The position numbers and the translations under genes were made by a program. The notes under the pieces are model-generated. The model had not been told where the DNA came from. It searched no databases and saw only the letters and a program-made list of their open reading frames with translations. Positions 7,166-7,585 of a DNA stretch of 7,585 nt are shown in pieces (positions within the stretch are counted from its first letter, which is position 1; every line of letters begins with the position of its first letter). Origin of the DNA: Saprospiraceae bacterium (GTDB lineage Bacteria; Bacteroidota; Bacteroidia; Chitinophagales; Saprospiraceae); NCBI GenBank assembly GCA_013002475.1, contig JABDJM010000550.1, positions 1 through 7,585 of the forward strand, given 5' to 3'.

Positions 7166-7585
7166 ATGAAATTATTGACCGCCCGGCAAATTCAGGACTG
7201 GGATAAATACACGATTCAAAACGAACCCATCAGTTCGTTAAATTTAATGGAGAGGGCCTCCCAAACCTTTTCCAAATGGTTCATGGAGCACCTGGGAGAT
7301 GTGGATCTGGATATCCATTTTCTTGTCGGCCCGGGAAATAACGGAGGAGATGCCTTAGCCGTTGCCCGAATGTTGGATCGTGAGGGATACGAAGTCACTC
7401 TTTGGATCCTTAAGATCAGTCAAAAAACCTCTGAAGATTTCGAAGAAAACTTCAAACGACTACCTGCCAGATCTGGAATTGAGATCAGGGAAATTAATGC
7501 GGGGGATGGTTTTCCGGAAGACCTTAGCCAGGGGGTGTTGGTGGATGGAATATTTGGAACCGGCCTCAATCGTCCCATCGAAGGG
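7166..7585 (+). CDS. nnrE: NAD(P)H-hydrate epimerase, YjeF N-terminal domain (3' truncated by window)
   Basis: NnrE repairs damaged nicotinamide cofactors by interconverting the R and S forms of NAD(P)H hydrate, so that the companion dehydratase NnrD can restore NAD(P)H. The first 140 residues are visible, opening MKLLTARQIQDWDKYTI, with ASQTFSKWF following an NLMERA segment. FLVGPGNNGGDALAVARML (residues 52-70) is the characteristic YjeF_N glycine-rich segment. VDGIFGTGLNRPIEG (126-140) matches the family's D-x-(I/L)-F-G-T-G-L motif, whose Asp (Asp127) is the likely catalytic and cation-binding residue. The ATG at 7166 gives the expected N terminus. In many Bacteroidota the epimerase is fused to an NnrD domain further downstream; that cannot be judged here because the window ends. 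It is divergent from the CoA-transferase gene. Confidence 0.95.
   Translation, partial: MKLLTARQIQDWDKYTIQNEPISSLNLMERASQTFSKWFMEHLGDVDLDIHFLVGPGNNGGDALAVARMLDREGYEVTLWILKISQKTSEDFEENFKRLPARSGIEIREINAGDGFPEDLSQGVLVDGIFGTGLNRPIEG

Overview
The window looks like ordinary chromosome from a member of the Bacteroidota, probably a flavobacterium- or cytophaga-type environmental bacterium. The reasons are circumstantial. GC content is moderate, most starts lack a clear Shine-Dalgarno sequence, and two genes are preceded by the octamer TATTTTTG, which fits the Bacteroidota -7 promoter consensus TAnnTTTG. No mobile element, phage gene, tRNA, rRNA or CRISPR array was seen, and coding density is high.

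Bases 1-4276 hold the sbcD-sbcC pair on the + strand. Only the C-terminal half of SbcD (nuclease) is inside the window. SbcC (ATPase with long coiled-coil arms and a zinc hook) is complete at 1218 residues. The two overlap by the ATGA stop/start arrangement and would be translated together as one DNA-end-processing complex.

Bases 4435-6029 hold a two-gene + strand cassette that is the most interesting part of the window. The first gene encodes a soluble 183-residue protein with a helical N-terminal part and a long regular coiled coil; I do not recognise its family. The second, 23 bases later, encodes a 339-residue protein with two N-terminal membrane helices followed by a long helical region that resembles the PspA/Vipp1 (ESCRT-III-like) scaffold. 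Together they suggest a membrane-maintenance or membrane-remodelling module. This is inference from pattern, not from a database match.

The cassette runs head-on into a minus-strand gene for a family III CoA-transferase (CaiB/BaiF type, 6026-7120). The two stop codons share the palindrome CTAG. A strong intrinsic terminator for the + strand cassette, with a perfect 12-bp stem and a T-rich tail, lies inside the last codons of the CoA-transferase gene.

After a 45-base divergent gap, 7166-7585 holds the 5' part of nnrE (NAD(P)H-hydrate epimerase), cut by the window edge. The CoA-transferase and NnrE are metabolic or repair genes with no evident link to the cassette.
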